A stretch of DNA of 9,693 bases from Spirochaetaceae bacterium (GTDB lineage Bacteria; Spirochaetota; Spirochaetia; Treponematales; Breznakiellaceae). The notes beneath the pieces were generated by a model. The model saw only the letters and a program-made list of their open reading frames with translations, searched no databases and was not told where the DNA came from. The stretch covers positions 1 through 9,693 of the forward strand of contig JAITKQ010000138.1 in NCBI GenBank assembly GCA_031278295.1. Reading direction: 5' to 3'. This document shows, one piece after another, positions 7,835-9,693 of this stretch. Position 1 is the stretch's first letter, and every line of letters begins with the position of its first letter. The position numbers were made by a program, and so were the translations under genes.

Positions 7835-7895
7835 ACGCTTCGCGCGAACGCTTCGTGCGAACGCTTCGCGCGAACGCTTCGCGCGAACGCTTCGC
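7835..7895. repeat. 13-bp tandem repeat with palindromic core
   Basis: Four complete copies of ACGCTTCGCGCGA (7835-7847, 7848-7860, 7861-7873, 7874-7886) and a partial fifth from 7887. Copy two has a C-to-T change (TTCGTGCGA). Each unit followed by the next forms the palindrome TTCGCGCGAA. The unit is not a multiple of three, so read through it gives alternating arginine/alanine-rich peptides in all frames, which explains several spurious open frames here. Copy number is likely to vary between strains. Confidence 0.9.
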
Positions 7896-7950
7896 TCCCC
7901 TCCAATCCCCGCGTTTCGTACACTACCGCTTTTTCGGCAATGATAGACCG

Positions 7951-8043
7951 GTAAATGTAAAATTACTGAAAGACGGTGCTATCCTTGCCATACAGGGCAA
8001 AAACATGGCATACTTACCGTATGATCACGGAAAATGGCGGTGA
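7951..8043 (+). other. Possible coding tail before the nuclease-like gene
   Basis: Immediately at the right end of the repeat block one frame reads VNVKLLKDGAILAIQGKNMA and then YLPYDHGKWR, closing with TGA at 8041-8043. The composition looks protein-like, unlike the repeat it is fused to, but there is no start codon or ribosome site of its own and it overlaps the next gene by 23 nt. It may be the remnant tail of a lost gene or chance. Family not recognised. Confidence 0.22.
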
Positions 8044-8557
8044 GTCCCGTTCGGACCTCACTTTCGAAAAAGTATGGAAAATGTTCCAGGAGACGGGCCG
8101 TCAGATGAATAAAACGGACCGTAAAATCAGCAAGCCGGGGAACAGACTGGGCGATCTGGCGGAGCATATTATCGCCCCCAAGCTGTTGGAAAAGTTTAAC
8201 CGCCTCAAGTTTAACTTCGGGAGGATAGGCCACAATGTCCGCTTCAGGGATTCCGGTGGGAATTTTGTCGCGAAGGCGGACATCCTGCTTGAAAACGGCG
8301 ACACCGTGATGGCGGTAGCTGTAAAATCAAAAGTAACGACCGACGACGTAAAAGAACATACGGTGCGCATGGAAAAGCTGCGGGCTTATGCCGATGAGCA
8401 CGGGGACAAAAGACAAGTGATGGGGGCGGTAGCGAGCGCTATCATACCGGAAAGCGTTAAGTCGTTTGCGTTTAAGCACGGTTTTTATGTGATTGAACAG
8501 GCCGGCGACACGGTAAGTATAGATGCGCCCCAGGGTTTTGTCCCCCAAAAATGGTAG
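8021..8557 (+). CDS. PD-(D/E)XK-superfamily protein (DUF3782-like), probably catalytically altered
   Basis: A 178-residue protein of a small family abundant in treponemes and cyanobacteria, in the PD-(D/E)XK nuclease superfamily. A short helical heptad-like start (FEKVWKMFQETGRQMNKTDRK, near 15-35) leads to NRLGDLAEHI (41-50), with E48 as the likely first acidic residue. ADILLENGD (86-94) gives D87, and conserved late elements are GAVASAIIPESV (135-146), KHGFYVIEQAGDTV (152-165) and the closing GFVPQKW. In relatives I recall, the strand after D87 reads VEVK; here it is A100-V-K102, so the ExK glutamate is missing. P39 replaces the usual leucine before the nuclease fold. ATG 8021 is chosen because family proteins begin near this point; GTG 7976 is an in-frame alternative. 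Neither has a clear ribosome site. Function in this family is unknown. Confidence 0.72.
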   Translation: MITENGGESRSDLTFEKVWKMFQETGRQMNKTDRKISKPGNRLGDLAEHIIAPKLLEKFNRLKFNFGRIGHNVRFRDSGGNFVAKADILLENGDTVMAVAVKSKVTTDDVKEHTVRMEKLRAYADEHGDKRQVMGAVASAIIPESVKSFAFKHGFYVIEQAGDTVSIDAPQGFVPQKW

Positions 8558-8628
8558 AGGCGCATGGGCAGGCATAATTTTGGAAGCTTAAGCCGCGTGT
8601 TTTGAAATTAACCGCAAGACAGAATAAC

Positions 8629-8633
8629 GGAGG
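8629..8633 (+). promoter_or_regulatory. Ribosome binding site of the GNAT gene, unusually distant
   Basis: GGAGG lies 14 nt before the ATG at 8648, longer than the usual 5-9 nt. In-frame CTG (8636) and ATC (8639) lie closer, so a rare start codon is possible. The 90-nt gap before the gene has a poor promoter candidate, TTGAAA (8602-8607) and TAACGG (8625-8630) with 17-nt spacing, which I do not claim as real. Confidence 0.45.
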
Positions 8634-8647
8634 TTCTGATCGGCAAG

Positions 8648-9136
8648 ATGGGCAATATCTTTATACGGGAAGCCGTGTCAGGGGACGCTGAACTGTTGCT
8701 TGAATTTGTACGCGCGCTTGCGGAGTATGAACACTTGGAAGATCAGGTGGAAGCGACTGTTGAAGGGCTGCGGCAGACTATTTTTACCGACAAAAGGGCC
8801 GATGCCCTGATCGCGGAATACGACGGGCAGGCAGCCGGTTTCGCGCTGTTCTTTCATAACTATTCTACTTTCAAAGGAAAACCCGGCCTCTACCTTGAAG
8901 ACCTTTTCGTAAAGCCGGAACTGCGCGGCAAGGGTGTCGGCAGGGCTCTGTTACGAAATTTAGCCGCTTTGGCGGCGCGGCGCGGCTGCGGAAGGCTGGA
9001 ATGGGCCTGCCTCGACTGGAACACGCCCTCCATAGCTTTTTACAAAAGTATCGGCGCTATCCCGCTATCGGACTGGACCATGTTTCGCGTGACGGAAGAA
9101 AAACTGTCGGCGTTGGCTAAATTAACGATTGGGTAG
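8648..9136 (+). CDS. GNAT N-acetyltransferase, diamine/spermidine acetyltransferase-like
   Basis: A single-domain 162-residue cytoplasmic enzyme that would move acetyl from acetyl-CoA to an amine. Motif A is YLEDLFVKPELRGKGVG (82-98), with the acetyl-CoA pyrophosphate loop R93-G-K-G-V-G98. Motif B has LDWNTPSIAFYKSIGA (122-137), where Y132 is the usual general acid. The phrases FFHNYSTFKGKPGLYLEDL and LDWN are typical of the spermidine/spermine and thialysine acetyltransferase group, so a small polyamine or a related side-chain amine is the likely substrate; this is inference. Length is normal and complete. It follows the nuclease-like gene by 90 nt on the same strand and converges with the membrane protein gene 53 nt further on. 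Confidence 0.88.
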   Translation: MGNIFIREAVSGDAELLLEFVRALAEYEHLEDQVEATVEGLRQTIFTDKRADALIAEYDGQAAGFALFFHNYSTFKGKPGLYLEDLFVKPELRGKGVGRALLRNLAALAARRGCGRLEWACLDWNTPSIAFYKSIGAIPLSDWTMFRVTEEKLSALAKLTIG

Positions 9137-9189
9137 TGCGGACAGCCGCTTCCGCCCGGAGCTTAAGTCTGAAAAGTACCGTTAGCTAA

Positions 9190-9693
9190 CTAAACGATCA
9201 ATATTGCAATTAAGCTCCCCGCTTTCCGCAGTTTGGGCTGTATACGCAAATTGTTACCGGCCCACCCTTTCACGGCGATTCCCGCTTTTTTGGCCCTGAG
9301 CAGCCTTGTGCAGGTGAAAGCAGCATCGACCAGAAAACCCAGTGCGAAAATGCCGTCAACGAGCCATAAATAGGTTCCCAAAAGCAGGGCGATGCCCGCG
9401 ACGAAATCCCAGTAAAAATAAACCACGGCGAGTGTTATCAATCCAAAAAAAGCGGAGATCGTCAGGCAGATTCTCCCTTGAAAATGACACCACTTTGTGT
9501 GCGGATAGGTCGAGTAATCCCAGCATTTTACCTTGAAGCATTTTTCCAGAAAAACAGCCATAATATATTCGACAGCGGTACACACGGCGGCACCGGCCAA
9601 AAATACCGCGAGAGGAAATGCTTTGAACGCGCTTCCTACGACATAAACGCCCGCTCCGCCGATCGCGTGGCTCAAGGCAAAGGGCCCTTTGAA
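9190..9693 (-). CDS. PF06541-type membrane protein (putative ABC-transporter type IV), 5' end outside window
   Basis: The frame is open from the right window edge (FKGPFALSHAIGG) to TAG at 9190-9192, giving 167 visible residues. The recognisable core, counted from the edge, is VEYIMAVFLEK (41-51), WDYS (58-61) and GRIC (73-76), the signature of PF06541 (ABC_trans_CmpB). Four hydrophobic stretches are visible: about 9-20, 26-48, 75-95 and 98-128. Family members are small polytopic membrane proteins of unknown role, common in Firmicutes and spirochaetes. In-frame TTG at 9673-9675 could in principle start the protein, but the residues before it (GPFALSHAIGG) fit the family's conserved GPF opening, so the true start lies beyond the window. 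An extra C-rich segment (KCWDYSTYPHTKWCHFQGR) departs from the usual short WDYS-to-GRIC spacing by a few residues. Confidence 0.78.
   Translation of the reverse strand, partial: FKGPFALSHAIGGAGVYVVGSAFKAFPLAVFLAGAAVCTAVEYIMAVFLEKCFKVKCWDYSTYPHTKWCHFQGRICLTISAFFGLITLAVVYFYWDFVAGIALLLGTYLWLVDGIFALGFLVDAAFTCTRLLRAKKAGIAVKGWAGNNLRIQPKLRKAGSLIAILIV

Larger units (their letters stand above)
7713..7961. mobile_element. MITE/REP-like repeat block with 11-bp inverted ends
   Basis: A roughly 249-bp segment bounded by TTTACATTTAC (7713-7723) and its exact reverse complement GTAAATGTAAA (7951-7961). Inside are a perfect hairpin, nested GC-rich hairpins and a 13-bp tandem repeat. It has no transposase and no credible gene; the open frames across it are low-complexity readings of the repeat. 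No target-site duplication is obvious. Two related strings, CCCTCCATTCCC (7817-7828) and CCCCTCCAATCCC (7897-7909), flank the tandem repeat. I infer a small non-autonomous or REP-type element, possibly inserted into the gene whose remnant adjoins cysS. The inverted ends are AT-rich and could be chance. The block fills most of the gene-free stretch between cysS and the next plus-strand gene. Confidence 0.4.

Noticed and set aside
7835..7895. Possible CRISPR array
   Set aside because: The 13-bp units are directly adjacent with no spacers and no cas gene is near.
7460..7954. Plus-strand open frame of 164 codons across the repeat block
   Set aside because: It starts inside cysS, and its second half is only the reading of hairpins and the 13-bp tandem repeat.
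8571..8576. CATAAT as a -10 box for the GNAT gene
   Set aside because: No -35-like hexamer lies 16-18 nt upstream.
9158..9218. Inverted repeat GGAGCTTAA / TTAAGCTCC between the convergent genes as a bidirectional terminator
   Set aside because: The loop is 43 nt, the arms are only 9 bp and there is no U-tract. The palindrome GTTAGCTAAC (9181-9190) and the short GCGGA/TCCGC stem (9138-9155) are likewise too weak to call.

Overview
The window looks like a piece of a spirochaete chromosome, probably Treponema-like of the gut or termite-gut type. It is moderately GC-rich with AT-rich patches. The pointers are a radical SAM/DUF2344 fusion encoded directly after rodA, an enlarged RodA, a small PD-(D/E)XK protein of the DUF3782-like type common in treponemes, and a compact intergenic repeat block. 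This assignment comes from remembered family distributions, not from a search.

Positions 1-7479 hold one minus-strand gene run, read from right to left: cysS (cysteinyl-tRNA synthetase), mrdA (PBP2 transpeptidase), rodA (SEDS glycan polymerase), a B12-binding-like radical SAM protein fused to DUF2344, and the N-terminus of an M3 oligoendopeptidase F that leaves the window at position 1. Spacing is tight: cysS and mrdA overlap by 16 nt, 58 nt separate mrdA and rodA, rodA's stop directly abuts the next start (TAGATG), and 30 nt precede pepF. PBP2 and RodA form the core peptidoglycan synthase of side-wall elongation. mreBCD, which often precede them, are absent here and cysS sits in that place.

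Positions 7480-8020 are the accessory part. Next to cysS lies what looks like the decayed 3' end of a former upstream operon gene, readable only by moving between frames. It is followed by a roughly 250-bp block bounded by an 11-bp inverted repeat (7713-7723 and 7951-7961). The block holds a perfect hairpin, nested GC-rich hairpins and a 13-bp tandem repeat, and resembles a MITE or REP-like element.

The right side carries two plus-strand genes, a PD-(D/E)XK-superfamily protein that appears to lack its ExK glutamate and a GNAT acetyltransferase of the spermidine/diamine acetyltransferase type. A convergent minus-strand gene for a PF06541-type membrane protein is cut by the right window edge.

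No rRNA, tRNA, CRISPR array, transposase or phage gene is visible. No convincing new multi-gene system is seen. The parts most worth a second look are the decayed gene plus repeat block at 7488-7961 and the degenerate nuclease-like protein.
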